In this document: in pieces, positions 21,191 to 28,562 of the stretch
Position numbering within the stretch: position 1 is the first letter of the stretch
Layout: the number at the start of each line of letters is the position of its first letter
DNA from: a virus
Virus record (IMG/VR): IMGVR_UViG_3300046458_000144
Location: 1 to 56,907 of that record
Reading direction: 5' to 3' (one strand)
Length of the DNA: 56,907 bases
The notes under the pieces: model-generated
Databases searched by the model: none
The model's input: only the letters and a program-made list of their open reading frames with translations
Told to the model about the DNA's origin: nothing
Program-made: the position numbers and the translations under genes

Positions 21191-22963
21191 ATGCATACCT
21201 CTAATACCGATGTACAGGCCCTGAAGAATCCCGCGCCACATTTTTCGAATCACGAAAACGTGGCGCGGAAAATGTCCTCCCGCGAAATCGCCAATGTCAC
21301 CGGAAAACGTCACAACAACGTGAAGCGGGACATCGTATCCATGCTCACCGAGCTTGAAGAAGATGTGCTCAGTTTTGAGCACATCTATTTGGACGGTTAC
21401 AAGCGGGAGCAGGTCGAGTATCTGCTCGACCGCGAACTGACCGACACCTTGCTCACTGGCTACAGCGCCAAGATGCGGCGCGCGGTTATCCGCCGCTGGA
21501 CAGAGCTTGAAGGGCAGGGCGCAGCTCGTCAGGCGGTGATGGCCAACGGCACTAAGGTCGTCGGAGAGCTTGCCATCCTCGAATGCTTCACGCGCCTGCT
21601 GAAACCGGCACCTTCCAGCCAAGTAATGATGCTTGCCCAGATCGCCACCAATAACGGGCTCGACGCCAAGTTCCTGCCTGGCTACGCCGTGGATGCTGCG
21701 CCGGACGCTACAGGCGGCTCCAGCATGCCCACGAAGTCCGCCACGGCGCTGCTGAAGGATAACGCCATACGGATTGCGCCCGCTGCCTTCAACCGCGCCC
21801 TGGAGTCGGCTGGCTTCCTCAAGGTCCTGCAGCGCAAGAACTCAAAACAGGAAATGGTGCCTTTCTGGTCCATCACTGAAAAGGGCCTCATATACGGCAA
21901 GAACCAACCAGCCCCCAATCACCCCGCGAGACGCAGCCGCATTGGTATGTGGATCGCTTCCTTGAACTGGCCAATTTGGTCGGGAAGGCCTGACATGCAA
22001 TACACCGTCACGATTAACCAGGCGAAGGCATTGGAGTGGGGGCTGAATGCTCAGCAAGCCCTGCTGTTTGCTTTCGTCTACGAGTGCCCTAGCTGGGCCA
22101 ATCCAATCAAGACGGATACCGGGATCTACTTCGCGTTGAGCAAAAGCAAGATCGTTGACGAATTGCCGCTGCTGACTGACAAGCCTGATACCGCTTACCG
22201 ACTTCTGAAAGCTCTGCGAGACGCGGGCTTGATCGAGCTTTCCAGCACATCGAGCATCACTTTGATTCGCCTGACTGGGAAGGCGAAAGAGTGGAACCGT
22301 AAGCTAGATGGGTCGGAAAAATATCCGACCTCGGATGCGATTGATGGTCGGAAAAAAATCCGATCTACCTCGGAAAATTCTCCGAGCAAGGTCGGAAAAA
22401 AATCCGAGCCAAGGTCGGAAAAATCTCCGACAAATCAGGATACCAATAATCAGGGTACCAATCAGGTAACCAGTAATCAGGATTTGCAGGACGGATCGGA
22501 CAAGCCGAACCGGTCCAGCGGATTAGTTCTGGTCGGCGGCATTGAAGCGCCAAGGGTCGAGATTCCCGCCGATATGCCAGGGCCGAAAGACCAGACCTGC
22601 AAAACCTTCAAAACCTGGGCGAATTACGCCATGTCCTACCGCAAGCGCTACAAAGCGTGGCCGGTTTGGAATGCCAAGGTGGGAGGGCAGGTGGGACTGC
22701 TCATCGGCCGTCTTGGCATCGACGTGGCTCACAGTGTCGCGGCGTACTACTTGGGCATCAACGACGCTCAACTGATCCGTAAATGCCACAGCCTCAACGA
22801 ACTGCTGGCCAACGCCGAGGGGTATCACACCCAGTGGGTCACTCAGACCCAGGTGAACGGCCGCACAGCCCGCCAGCAGGAAGACACCCAGGCCAACATG
22901 AACGCAGCTCAGGAAGCTGCCCGCAAGATCCGTGAAGGAGGGCCGCGCAATGCTTTCCTCTGA
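21191..22963 (+). CDS. Rha-type antirepressor fused to an O-like replication initiator (probable frameshift fusion)
   Basis: 590 residues. Residues 20-110 form a Rha-type domain (SSREIANVTGKRHNNVKRDI; then ELTDTLLTGYSAKMRR); 120-240 continue as the antirepressor C-terminal domain ending ITEKGLIYGKN. After the five-C run at 21912-21916 the frame reads low-quality sequence, while the -1 frame reads the expected ending PRETQPHWYVDRFLELANL and stops at 21991-21993, one base before ATG 21995. The remainder is an O-like initiator with embedded iterons. So two genes have been joined by one base lost from a C run, or by a slip. Start ATG 21191 follows GAGG; a GTG at 21179 is less likely. Confidence 0.8.
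   Translation: MHTSNTDVQALKNPAPHFSNHENVARKMSSREIANVTGKRHNNVKRDIVSMLTELEEDVLSFEHIYLDGYKREQVEYLLDRELTDTLLTGYSAKMRRAVIRRWTELEGQGAARQAVMANGTKVVGELAILECFTRLLKPAPSSQVMMLAQIATNNGLDAKFLPGYAVDAAPDATGGSSMPTKSATALLKDNAIRIAPAAFNRALESAGFLKVLQRKNSKQEMVPFWSITEKGLIYGKNQPAPNHPARRSRIGMWIASLNWPIWSGRPDMQYTVTINQAKALEWGLNAQQALLFAFVYECPSWANPIKTDTGIYFALSKSKIVDELPLLTDKPDTAYRLLKALRDAGLIELSSTSSITLIRLTGKAKEWNRKLDGSEKYPTSDAIDGRKKIRSTSENSPSKVGKKSEPRSEKSPTNQDTNNQGTNQVTSNQDLQDGSDKPNRSSGLVLVGGIEAPRVEIPADMPGPKDQTCKTFKTWANYAMSYRKRYKAWPVWNAKVGGQVGLLIGRLGIDVAHSVAAYYLGINDAQLIRKCHSLNELLANAEGYHTQWVTQTQVNGRTARQQEDTQANMNAAQEAARKIREGGPRNAFL
21995..22963 (+). CDS. O-like replication initiator part (likely independent start)
   Basis: 322 residues from MQYTVTINQAKALEWG. 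A winged-helix domain (about 1-105: QQALLFAFVYECPSW, LSKSKIVDELPLLTDK, YRLLKALRDAGLIELS) resembles phage replication initiators. A Ser/Lys/Asn/Gln-rich linker (about 106-170) is encoded by the iterons, as in lambda O. The C-terminal part (about 190-322) probably contacts the helicase-loading partner. The ATG follows the -1 frame stop TGA by one base, as expected for translational coupling. Listed separately because this was probably the ancestral gene. Confidence 0.65.
   Translation: MQYTVTINQAKALEWGLNAQQALLFAFVYECPSWANPIKTDTGIYFALSKSKIVDELPLLTDKPDTAYRLLKALRDAGLIELSSTSSITLIRLTGKAKEWNRKLDGSEKYPTSDAIDGRKKIRSTSENSPSKVGKKSEPRSEKSPTNQDTNNQGTNQVTSNQDLQDGSDKPNRSSGLVLVGGIEAPRVEIPADMPGPKDQTCKTFKTWANYAMSYRKRYKAWPVWNAKVGGQVGLLIGRLGIDVAHSVAAYYLGINDAQLIRKCHSLNELLANAEGYHTQWVTQTQVNGRTARQQEDTQANMNAAQEAARKIREGGPRNAFL
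22313..22430. repeat. Five 16-bp iterons of a probable replication origin
   Basis: Five copies of TCGGA-N6-TCCGA start at 22313, 22348, 22370, 22392 and 22415; the last four are 22 or 23 bases apart, about two helical turns, so they face the same side of the DNA. They lie within the linker of the initiator gene, as the lambda origin lies within gene O. Initiator binding is inferred. Confidence 0.8.
22433..22481 (+). repeat. AATCAGG direct repeats beside the iterons
   Basis: Four copies of AATCAGG start at 22433, 22448, 22460 and 22475, spaced 15, 12 and 15 bases. The stretch is richer in A and T than the surroundings, as expected of a duplex-unwinding element next to iterons. The repeats also encode Asn-Gln repeats in the linker. 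Confidence 0.7.
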
Positions 22964-23735
22964 CGAAGTTGCGCAACTGGCCGGCGCGATCTGCGCAACT
23001 GCCGAAACCTTGGGCCAGACGATCAGCGCCACTGCTGCTGAGCTGATGGCCGAAGACCTGTCTGTGTACCCGCCTGGCGATATCCGCAAGGCGCTTCAGT
23101 CCTGCCGCCGCGAATTGACCGGGAAACTGACCTTGGCTGCTGTCCTGCAACGCATCGAGGCCGAAGACGGTCGCCCGGGCAAGGACGAGGCGTGGGCCAT
23201 CGCCATGACCACCCATGACGAATACGAGACCGTCGTGCTCACCGACGAAATCCAGCTCGCCCTGGCTGCCGCCAAGCCCGTGCTAGATGCAGGCGACAAG
23301 ATCGGTGCCCGTATGGCGTTCATCAGCGCTTACGAGCGTCTGGTTGGCCAGGCCCGCGAGGATCACAAGGCCGTGAACTGGCATGTGTCTGTCGGCTTCG
23401 ACGCCAACCGACGCGTCCAGGCCATCACCAAGGCTGTGCAAATGCAGCGCATCCCTCAGGAGCGCGGGCAGGTGTATCTGGCCGACCTCAACGTCGTACC
23501 GATCTCACAAGACGGCCAAGCCATTGCAGGGCTGATAACTGGGCAGGTGACGCGGCCAAGTGCGAACGTCCGTGAAAAGCTCAAGGCGGTCAAGGACGCC
23601 ATGGCTGAGATGAGCCTGGCCAGTGCTGAGCGCCGCAAGGAATTAAAGATCAAGGCCGCCAACGATCTGGCCGACCGACTCGCGCTGCTCCAGCAGCAGG
23701 CCGAGGATTTGGAATTGAAGAGGGCTGCGCGATGA
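22950..23735 (+). CDS. Protein at the helicase-loader position, 261 residues
   Basis: Begins MLSSDEVAQLAGAIC after AAGGAGG. Mostly helical; residues 1-75 resemble replisome-associated helical domains (VYPPGDIRKALQSCRREL), the C-terminus is a coiled coil. It directly follows the initiator with a 14-base overlap, where lambda has the helicase loader P. No Walker motif is present, so an ATPase loader is unlikely; a P-like, ATPase-free adaptor is possible. Confidence 0.65.
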   Translation: MLSSDEVAQLAGAICATAETLGQTISATAAELMAEDLSVYPPGDIRKALQSCRRELTGKLTLAAVLQRIEAEDGRPGKDEAWAIAMTTHDEYETVVLTDEIQLALAAAKPVLDAGDKIGARMAFISAYERLVGQAREDHKAVNWHVSVGFDANRRVQAITKAVQMQRIPQERGQVYLADLNVVPISQDGQAIAGLITGQVTRPSANVREKLKAVKDAMAEMSLASAERRKELKIKAANDLADRLALLQQQAEDLELKRAAR

Positions 23736-24202
23736 CCGACAAAATCAGCGTCAACTGCCAGGCCAAACTCACCGAGGCAATCACCAGCCTGACCACCATG
23801 TTCCGCGACAAGCGTTTCGTGGTCGTGTCGCTGCGCCCGGGCAAAGACCGCACCTTGGATCAGAACGCACTCTGGTTCGCGATGTACAAGCGCATTTCCG
23901 AAATGACCCAGATTGGCGACCCGGCCGAGGCGCGCAAGTACTGCAAGCTGCACATCGGTGTGCAGATCCTGCTGAACGAGGACGCCGGGTTCCAGGCCGA
24001 GTGGTACCGGGTCATGCGTCATCTGTCCTACGAAACGAAGCTGGACATGATGGGCGGTTGCCATCTGTTCGGGCCTGACGGCTTCCCGGTGACCAGCCTG
24101 TTCAACCGTGCTCAGGGCATCGCCTACACCGACCGCATCGTCACACACTTCACCCGTCACGGCGTTGTGTTCTCGGATCTGCTGGGCGAGGTGGCTGCAT
24201 GA
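23732..24202 (+). CDS. NinB-like recombination protein (probable)
   Basis: 156 residues. The motif GKDRTLDQNALWFAMY (about 36-51) matches the conserved R-LDQN-x-W core of NinB, a single-strand DNA-binding accessory of the lambda recombination system. The remainder diverges. Overlaps its neighbours by ATGA at both ends and stands before NinG, the usual order. Confidence 0.65.
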   Translation: MTDKISVNCQAKLTEAITSLTTMFRDKRFVVVSLRPGKDRTLDQNALWFAMYKRISEMTQIGDPAEARKYCKLHIGVQILLNEDAGFQAEWYRVMRHLSYETKLDMMGGCHLFGPDGFPVTSLFNRAQGIAYTDRIVTHFTRHGVVFSDLLGEVAA

Positions 24203-24780
24203 GCCTGGCGATTAAAGAGCGCAAGAAAAAGACCTGCGCAAACGCTGCGTGCGCCATCCAGTTCGTACCGGCGCAGCTCGGCCAGAAGGTATGCGGCTGG
24301 GCGTGTGGTCTGGCAATTGCTCCGGCGAATCAGGAACGGGCGCGCAAGGCCATTGCCCAACGCGACCGGCAGGAGATCAAGGTTCGCAAGGAGAAGCTGA
24401 AGAGCAGGGCGGATCACCTCAAAGACACGCAGAAAGCTTTCAACGCCTGGGTACGCGAGCGCGACATTGGCCTGGCCTGTGTCAGTTGCGGACGGCACCA
24501 CAACGGCCAATGGCAAGCAGGGCACTTCAAATCTGTTGGCGGCCATCCAGCGCTCCGATTCGAACCCCTTAATGTCTGGAGGCAATGCGCGCCCTGTAAT
24601 ACCCACAAATCAGGCGACCTCCTGAACTACCGGGTGGAGCTGGTGCGCAGGATTGGGGAGGAAAAGGTTTTGTGGCTTGAAGGGCCTCATGAGCCCCAGA
24701 AGTACACCGTCGAAGAATTGAAAGCGATGACCGCCGAATACCGGGCGAAGACCAGAGAATTGAAGAGGGCGGCAGCATGA
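24199..24780 (+). CDS. ninG: NinG (Rap-like) recombination endonuclease
   Basis: 193 residues. An N-terminal Cys cluster (CANAACAIQF, then CGWAC) and a central HNH-like zinc domain (CVSCGRHHNGQWQAGHFKSV, then LRFEPLNVWRQCAPCN) identify NinG/Rap, which resolves recombination intermediates. Length is right for the family. The C-terminal helix is Lys/Arg-rich. ATGA overlaps with both neighbours show tight co-translation. Confidence 0.93.
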   Translation: MSLAIKERKKKTCANAACAIQFVPAQLGQKVCGWACGLAIAPANQERARKAIAQRDRQEIKVRKEKLKSRADHLKDTQKAFNAWVRERDIGLACVSCGRHHNGQWQAGHFKSVGGHPALRFEPLNVWRQCAPCNTHKSGDLLNYRVELVRRIGEEKVLWLEGPHEPQKYTVEELKAMTAEYRAKTRELKRAAA

Positions 24781-25448
24781 CTTATCGCAACGTAGTTTCA
24801 GCAGTAGTGCGTGCTCTGGCCGCCGAGACGATCAACAGCGCAGGCGGGTGCGACTTCGAGCCTAAGGTGCAGTGCGCCAAACAGAAGGGCGATATCGTCG
24901 GTAAGGAAGCGGCATTCCTCACTGACTGCTGGGTGTTCGGTCGACTGCATAAGGGGCTGACCCCGGCTCACTGGCGGGCACTGGTGGCGAAGTTCTCCAC
25001 GCATGACGAGCGCAAGCATGCCGCCATCCTGGAACTGATCAAGGTGGTTCGCTCTCCGGCCCCGCAGCGGTTCCGTGAGTGCGCGGTGCTGACATGGGCT
25101 ATCCCGCAGGTGGGTGGCAAGCACGAATCCTCGCGTGTAGAGGTTGTGAGCCGTGAGGCTGAGGCTGCAGCGAAGAATCAGGCGCTCGTCGACTCGTACA
25201 AGGAGAAGGGCTTGCGAGGCATGGATGACACGGTAGACCGAAAGCAGACCCTGAAACGCTCGACCGCTGTTCTGCCAGCAGCCTGGTACAACATCGACAA
25301 TTGGGACAACGACGGCAAGCCAGAATCTACCCGATACCGGTGGCGCTCAGGCATTCGAAAAGGTCTCGAGGGCCAGGTCAATGAAGCGCTGACAGCGGCT
25401 CAGGAACTGCTTGATTCCGAGGGGCTGATCGAAAGTTGCGCGGCGTAG
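24777..25448 (+). CDS. Unrecognised protein at the late-antiterminator (Q) position
   Basis: 223 residues, last gene of the right early operon, followed by a terminator and then the late genes. N-terminal helices contain a Cys and acidic residues (ETINSAGGCDFEPK); the centre (LTPAHWRALVAKFSTHDERK) and a Trp-rich C-terminal part (AWYNIDNWDNDGKP) are distinctive. The layout suggests Q function, but I see no known Q motif, so this rests on position only. Confidence 0.6.
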   Translation: MTYRNVVSAVVRALAAETINSAGGCDFEPKVQCAKQKGDIVGKEAAFLTDCWVFGRLHKGLTPAHWRALVAKFSTHDERKHAAILELIKVVRSPAPQRFRECAVLTWAIPQVGGKHESSRVEVVSREAEAAAKNQALVDSYKEKGLRGMDDTVDRKQTLKRSTAVLPAAWYNIDNWDNDGKPESTRYRWRSGIRKGLEGQVNEALTAAQELLDSEGLIESCAA

Positions 25449-25528
25449 CAAAAAGCCATTGCATAAAGTGAGAAAGTGAGAGTAAATAGCACCATCCTGT
25501 CGTTTCTACGCGTGTAGGAGTGACACCA

Positions 25529-25558
25529 AAAGCCCGGCCTAACCGCTGGGCTTTTTTT
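25529..25558 (+). terminator. Terminator after the right early operon
   Basis: AAGCCC..GC pairs with GC..GGGCTT, followed by seven T. It lies downstream of the gene at the Q position; late transcription would have to pass it. Confidence 0.8.
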
Positions 25559-25622
25559 GTTGACGAAATGCAGCCTCTTCTCTATAAGCAGGTCGCCCCA
25601 CCTGCTAATTCTGAGGCGCCAA

Positions 25623-25859
25623 ATGACTGAAATTAATGCTGTCGAACCCGAGTTAGAGGTTGAGCCTTTGCTTATCCTAGAGCCTGCACTGGAGCGAGCC
25701 TACGACGGCGACTTCGCCGTAGAGGACGATGATGAGCTCCCGCCGGCCGATCCTTACTATCAGTCTCCATTCGGCGACGACGAGGATGAAGAGGATGAGT
25801 ACGAGAAGGATAATCGTGAAGGATGGGAAGGCAATATTGAGAAGTGGAATGATCTCTAA
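25623..25859 (+). CDS. Very acidic small protein, 78 residues
   Basis: Reads MTEINAVEPELEVEPLLILE and becomes extremely acidic (DDEDEEDEYEKD near 52-63). Terminators flank it on both sides, so it is its own unit. GAGG precedes the ATG. Strong acidity without hydrophobic core suggests a disordered protein or DNA mimic; the function is unknown. Confidence 0.6.
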   Translation: MTEINAVEPELEVEPLLILEPALERAYDGDFAVEDDDELPPADPYYQSPFGDDEDEEDEYEKDNREGWEGNIEKWNDL

Positions 25860-25902
25860 GCCCCACGCTATATGATTTGAATGTTTGTTTAGATTTGTTT
25901 TG

Positions 25903-25930
25903 AAAGCCTCGCCAATTGCGGGGCTTTTTT
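25903..25930 (+). terminator. Terminator after the acidic gene
   Basis: AAAGCC-CGC pairs with GCG-GGCTTT around a short loop, followed by six T. Confidence 0.8.
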
Positions 25931-26008
25931 GTCCTCGCGATTTCTCCAGCGCCCGGAACCTCTTATCGTCTAGTTCAGCGGGGGCCTCTTTCGTCCCCGT
26001 GCTCCTTT

Positions 26009-26032
26009 GGCCGTATCCCCACGGCCTTTTTT
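26009..26032 (+). terminator. Terminator-like hairpin before the membrane-protein cluster
   Basis: GGCCGT pairs with ACGGCC around six bases, followed by six T. The 25860-26084 gap holds this and the previous terminator but no gene. Confidence 0.75.
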
Positions 26033-26084
26033 ATTTCCCTCTTGGGTGGCATTCACCCTTTTTTTCTTCCAGTGGATTGCCCCT

Positions 26085-26402
26085 ATGACTGACGTATCAC
26101 GTATTGCCGACGGAACGATGTTCAAAATCGTCGTGCCCGTCCTGCAAACGATTATGTCGGCCGGGGCGATTGGCGCGTTCGTGTATGTGGTTGGCTCGCT
26201 CGGCGCGCTGCAATCGCAACTCAGCGCTTATCAGACCAGCTCGGCTCTGATGGCGCAGCGTGTTGACTCCCTGGAGCGCTCGCGGGAAAGCACGGACAAG
26301 TTCATCGACGGCCTGCGCTCCACGGTGCAGCGTCATGACTTCTTGATCCTGCAGAACTCCGATGGGATCAAGAGTCTGGCGCTCCAAGGGCGGCCCAAGT
26401 GA
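26085..26402 (+). CDS. Single-span membrane protein with coiled coil (possible inner-membrane spanin or holin accessory)
   Basis: 105 residues: one transmembrane helix at about 13-38 (FKIVVPVLQTIMSAGAIGAF) followed by a coiled-coil region (SLERSRESTDKFIDGLRS). Its stop overlaps the GTG start of the lipoprotein gene behind it. A membrane-anchored coiled coil overlapped by a small lipoprotein is the arrangement of spanin pairs, but a true Rz/Rz1 pair lies at 55076, so the role is open. Confidence 0.7.
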   Translation: MTDVSRIADGTMFKIVVPVLQTIMSAGAIGAFVYVVGSLGALQSQLSAYQTSSALMAQRVDSLERSRESTDKFIDGLRSTVQRHDFLILQNSDGIKSLALQGRPK

Positions 26403-26620
26403 AGCGCCTGCTGATCGTTCTGTTGCTCGCCGGGTGTGCTCAACAGGAAAGGCCAGCAGAGCCAGTCATCAAAACAACCGTCTACCGCTACACCAGCCAG
26501 GCGTGTGAAAAGCCCGAAAAGGCTCCGGCAAGCCTCAAGCGCATGACTGCTGACAGGGATGAATGGAAACGATACGCCGAGAAGCTCGAAAAACTCCTAC
26601 CGAAGAATCCAGCCCCATGA
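26399..26620 (+). CDS. Small lipoprotein (possible outer-membrane spanin), GTG start
   Basis: 73 residues with a clear lipobox (LLIVLLLAGCAQQ; Cys13 would be lipidated after cleavage). The mature part is short, Lys-rich and helical. Start GTG 26399 overlaps the preceding stop (GTGA). Its stop overlaps the next ATG. Gene order membrane coiled coil, lipoprotein, holin suggests a lysis-associated set. Confidence 0.75.
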   Translation: MKRLLIVLLLAGCAQQERPAEPVIKTTVYRYTSQACEKPEKAPASLKRMTADRDEWKRYAEKLEKLLPKNPAP

Positions 26621-26832
26621 ATCTGATCCCCGAATGGCGAAAGGCCTGGCGCTTGACCAGCGTTCAATTGGCCGTGCTCGGCGCTGCGCTCAATGCTGCG
26701 GCGGTGGGGTGGTCAGTATTTCAGGGTGCAGTTGATCCGCTGGTTTTCGCCAGCGTGAACATGGTCCTGAGCGTGGCGGTCGCTGTGGCCCGAGTGGTCC
26801 AGCAATCGAAGCCTCATAAGCCCGGCGAGTAA
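26617..26832 (+). CDS. Holin-like membrane protein
   Basis: 71 residues with two hydrophobic segments (about 15-35 and 41-61) joined by a short turn, a Trp/Arg-rich head (NLIPEWRKAWRLTSVQL) and a charged tail ending PHKPGE. This agrees with the small phage holin families found in Pseudomonas phages (DUF7940-like in my memory). It overlaps the lipoprotein gene by ATGA. Confidence 0.78.
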   Translation: MNLIPEWRKAWRLTSVQLAVLGAALNAAAVGWSVFQGAVDPLVFASVNMVLSVAVAVARVVQQSKPHKPGE

Positions 26833-26892
26833 TCCGCGCCACAAATTCAGATAACGCCATTTCGTGGCGACCAATTCGGTCACAAATACTTG

Positions 26893-26921
26893 TTGTATTC
26901 CGTACCCTAAAGGTACATAAT
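26893..26921 (+). promoter_or_regulatory. Probable promoter for the small membrane protein at 26974
   Basis: -35 TTGTAT (26893-26898), 17-base spacer, -10 CATAAT (26916-26921). It stands in a short AT-richer gap after the holin gene. A GTACC/GGTAC inverted repeat lies inside the spacer and may be an operator. Confidence 0.5.
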
Positions 26922-26973
26922 GTATCTCAAGGGCGGCACAGACGGTGCAACCCGGAACCCGAAAGGATGAAAG

Positions 26974-27165
26974 ATGCCAAATGAGAAAGAAGAACTGGAG
27001 CTTGAGAAATTACAAGCTGAGGTTCACAAGTTGGTAGCTGAGACTCGAAAGATGATCGCTGAAACCAACAAGCTGAAACGGGAAACAAGCTTCTACCCGT
27101 TTGTAGCGACTGGAGGCCTCATCACAGTAATCGTCACCGCAGCTGCCTTCATTCACAAATTCTAA
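26974..27165 (+). CDS. Small coiled-coil membrane protein, 63 residues
   Basis: A charged helix (about 3-36, ELEKLQAEVHKLVAETRKMI) precedes one C-terminal transmembrane segment (about 42-62, FVATGGLITVIVTAAAF). AAAGGATG precedes the ATG, and a promoter-like sequence stands upstream. Its AT-richer DNA and own promoter suggest a moron. Function unknown. Confidence 0.65.
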   Translation: MPNEKEELELEKLQAEVHKLVAETRKMIAETNKLKRETSFYPFVATGGLITVIVTAAAFIHKF

Positions 27166-27289
27166 GCAACCAGCCCCGAGTGATCGGGGCTACTGCCCGG
27201 CGGCTCTTGAGATTTGAGCTGATTCAGGCGACAGTATGCCCGCAGGGTCAGGCAATAGGCTTGGCCCGACACCCCTAGAGAGGATGAAC

Positions 27290-27457
27290 ATGAGCCACGA
27301 TCAAGTAATCGCGCAAATGCGGAAAGACCTGGAGCAGTTGGGCGACGAAGTCCGCACCCCCCCGCGCCATGAAACCCGCAATATCCTTTTGTCCGCAGCG
27401 TCCGGTGCAGTCTTTGCGCTGGCTGTCTCCTGGGTGGCCTTCAGAGTTCTGTTCTGA
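27290..27457 (+). CDS. Small C-tail membrane protein, 55 residues
   Basis: Charged N-terminal helix (MSHDQVIAQMRKDLEQLG) and one C-terminal hydrophobic helix (about 35-54). GAGAGG stands seven bases before ATG 27290; another ATG at 27284 is too close to it. Similar build to the gene at 26974. May be a holin-type or antiholin-type protein. Confidence 0.6.
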   Translation: MSHDQVIAQMRKDLEQLGDEVRTPPRHETRNILLSAASGAVFALAVSWVAFRVLF

Positions 27458-27488
27458 TCCATCATCACCAGACTCTGCCGGTGCCCAC

Positions 27489-27794
27489 ATGAAACGAATC
27501 GAACACTATCAGCCGCCAACCGCGGCTGATTTGGCACGCCTCAAGGATCAACTTGGTTTCACCAGCCCGCAAATGGCTGACCTGGCCGGACTTGCTCAGG
27601 GTGCCCAATGGCGCAAGTACACCGGAGGCGCGCAGCCACGCGAGCTGAGTCCTCACATGCATTTCTACATGGCAGCTCTGTTGACCCTCACTCCTGAGGA
27701 GTTGGAGCGGGTGGTGTGCGCGATGCGAGAGCAGGGGGCCAGCGTTGAAGTCGGTCCTCTTCCTGCCGGGCCGAGCAAGATCAGCCAAGCCTGA
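27489..27794 (+). CDS. Helix-turn-helix protein before the packaging genes, 101 residues
   Basis: Residues 12-60 show an XRE-like helix-turn-helix (ADLARLKDQLGFTSPQMADL, then QWRKYTGGAQPRELS). The C-terminal helices (LTPEELERVVCAMREQ) could dimerise. Such regulators before the terminase genes are frequent in Pseudomonas prophages. Target unknown. Confidence 0.7.
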   Translation: MKRIEHYQPPTAADLARLKDQLGFTSPQMADLAGLAQGAQWRKYTGGAQPRELSPHMHFYMAALLTLTPEELERVVCAMREQGASVEVGPLPAGPSKISQA

Positions 27795-27812
27795 CAATTC
27801 AAGCAACTCACT

Positions 27813-27840
27813 AAGCCCAGCCTAATCCGCTGGGCTTTTT
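27813..27840 (+). terminator. Terminator after the helix-turn-helix gene
   Basis: AAGCCCAGC pairs with GCTGGGCTT, followed by T. It separates the small-gene cluster from the packaging module. Confidence 0.8.
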
Positions 27841-27904
27841 CGTTGGTGCATGCGGTGCGCAAATGACCGCAAGAGATGTGCCCGCATTTCACAGTGGAGT
27901 GACC

Positions 27905-28531
27905 ATGATGGATAGGCCAATGCCTCCAGCGTCACTGCTTGAGCTTTCAGACCTGTCCGCCTTTGGTATCCGTCTTACTCCTGCGCCCGAAGTATGGGAG
28001 TGGATACAGGCCGAGATACTTGCCGACACCGGCAGCATCCATAACGAAGATCACGCCCATCTATTGGATGCAGACATCCGCGTCATGTGGGCGTCTGCCT
28101 GCTTCAACAAGCAAGGCCGCACGGTGCTCGGCCAGGCCGAACAGGTAGCATTCCGTGCGGGTGGTTGGCAGAAGGCTCGGATGGATCAGCAGATGCGTGA
28201 TTGGTTCGGTGATGTGCCGAGCTTCATCATTACCCTGGCTGCCGATCACTGCTCAACGTGTAGCGATGAAGACTTCTGCGCACTGGTAGAACATGAGCTT
28301 TATCACCTGGCTCAGGCGACCGACAAGTACGGGCAGCCAGCATTCACCCAGGACGGCGCGCCGAAGATCAAGCTTCAAGGTCATGACGTCGAAGAGTTTG
28401 TCGGAGTGGTTCGCCGTTACGGTGCGAGCCCTGACGTTCAAGCTTTGGTGGATGCAGCAAACAAACCCGCTGAGGTGGGTAAATTGAACATTTCGAGGGC
28501 CTGCGGAACCTGTCTGCTCAAGTTGGCCTGA
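27905..28531 (+). CDS. Putative phage metallopeptidase
   Basis: 208 residues. The zinc-binding HExxH-type motif EHELYHLAQA (about 135-144) and an upstream Cys pair (HCSTCSDEDFCALV) match the putative phage metallopeptidase family found beside packaging genes. Start ATG 27905 has GGAG before it; an in-frame ATG at 27863 lacks one. Substrate unknown; possibly virion maturation or host targeting. Confidence 0.8.
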   Translation: MMDRPMPPASLLELSDLSAFGIRLTPAPEVWEWIQAEILADTGSIHNEDHAHLLDADIRVMWASACFNKQGRTVLGQAEQVAFRAGGWQKARMDQQMRDWFGDVPSFIITLAADHCSTCSDEDFCALVEHELYHLAQATDKYGQPAFTQDGAPKIKLQGHDVEEFVGVVRRYGASPDVQALVDAANKPAEVGKLNISRACGTCLLKLA

Positions 28532-28562
28532 CTTCATACAGGCTTAAGACGGAAGTGAAACT

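Noticed and set aside
22308-22430. Iteron cluster as a CRISPR-like array
   Set aside because: Repeats are 16 bp with gaps of 6-19 bases inside a coding linker; this fits replication iterons, not CRISPR.
23456-24160. Leftward 234-codon frame
   Set aside because: Antisense shadow across the helicase-loader-position and NinB-like genes.
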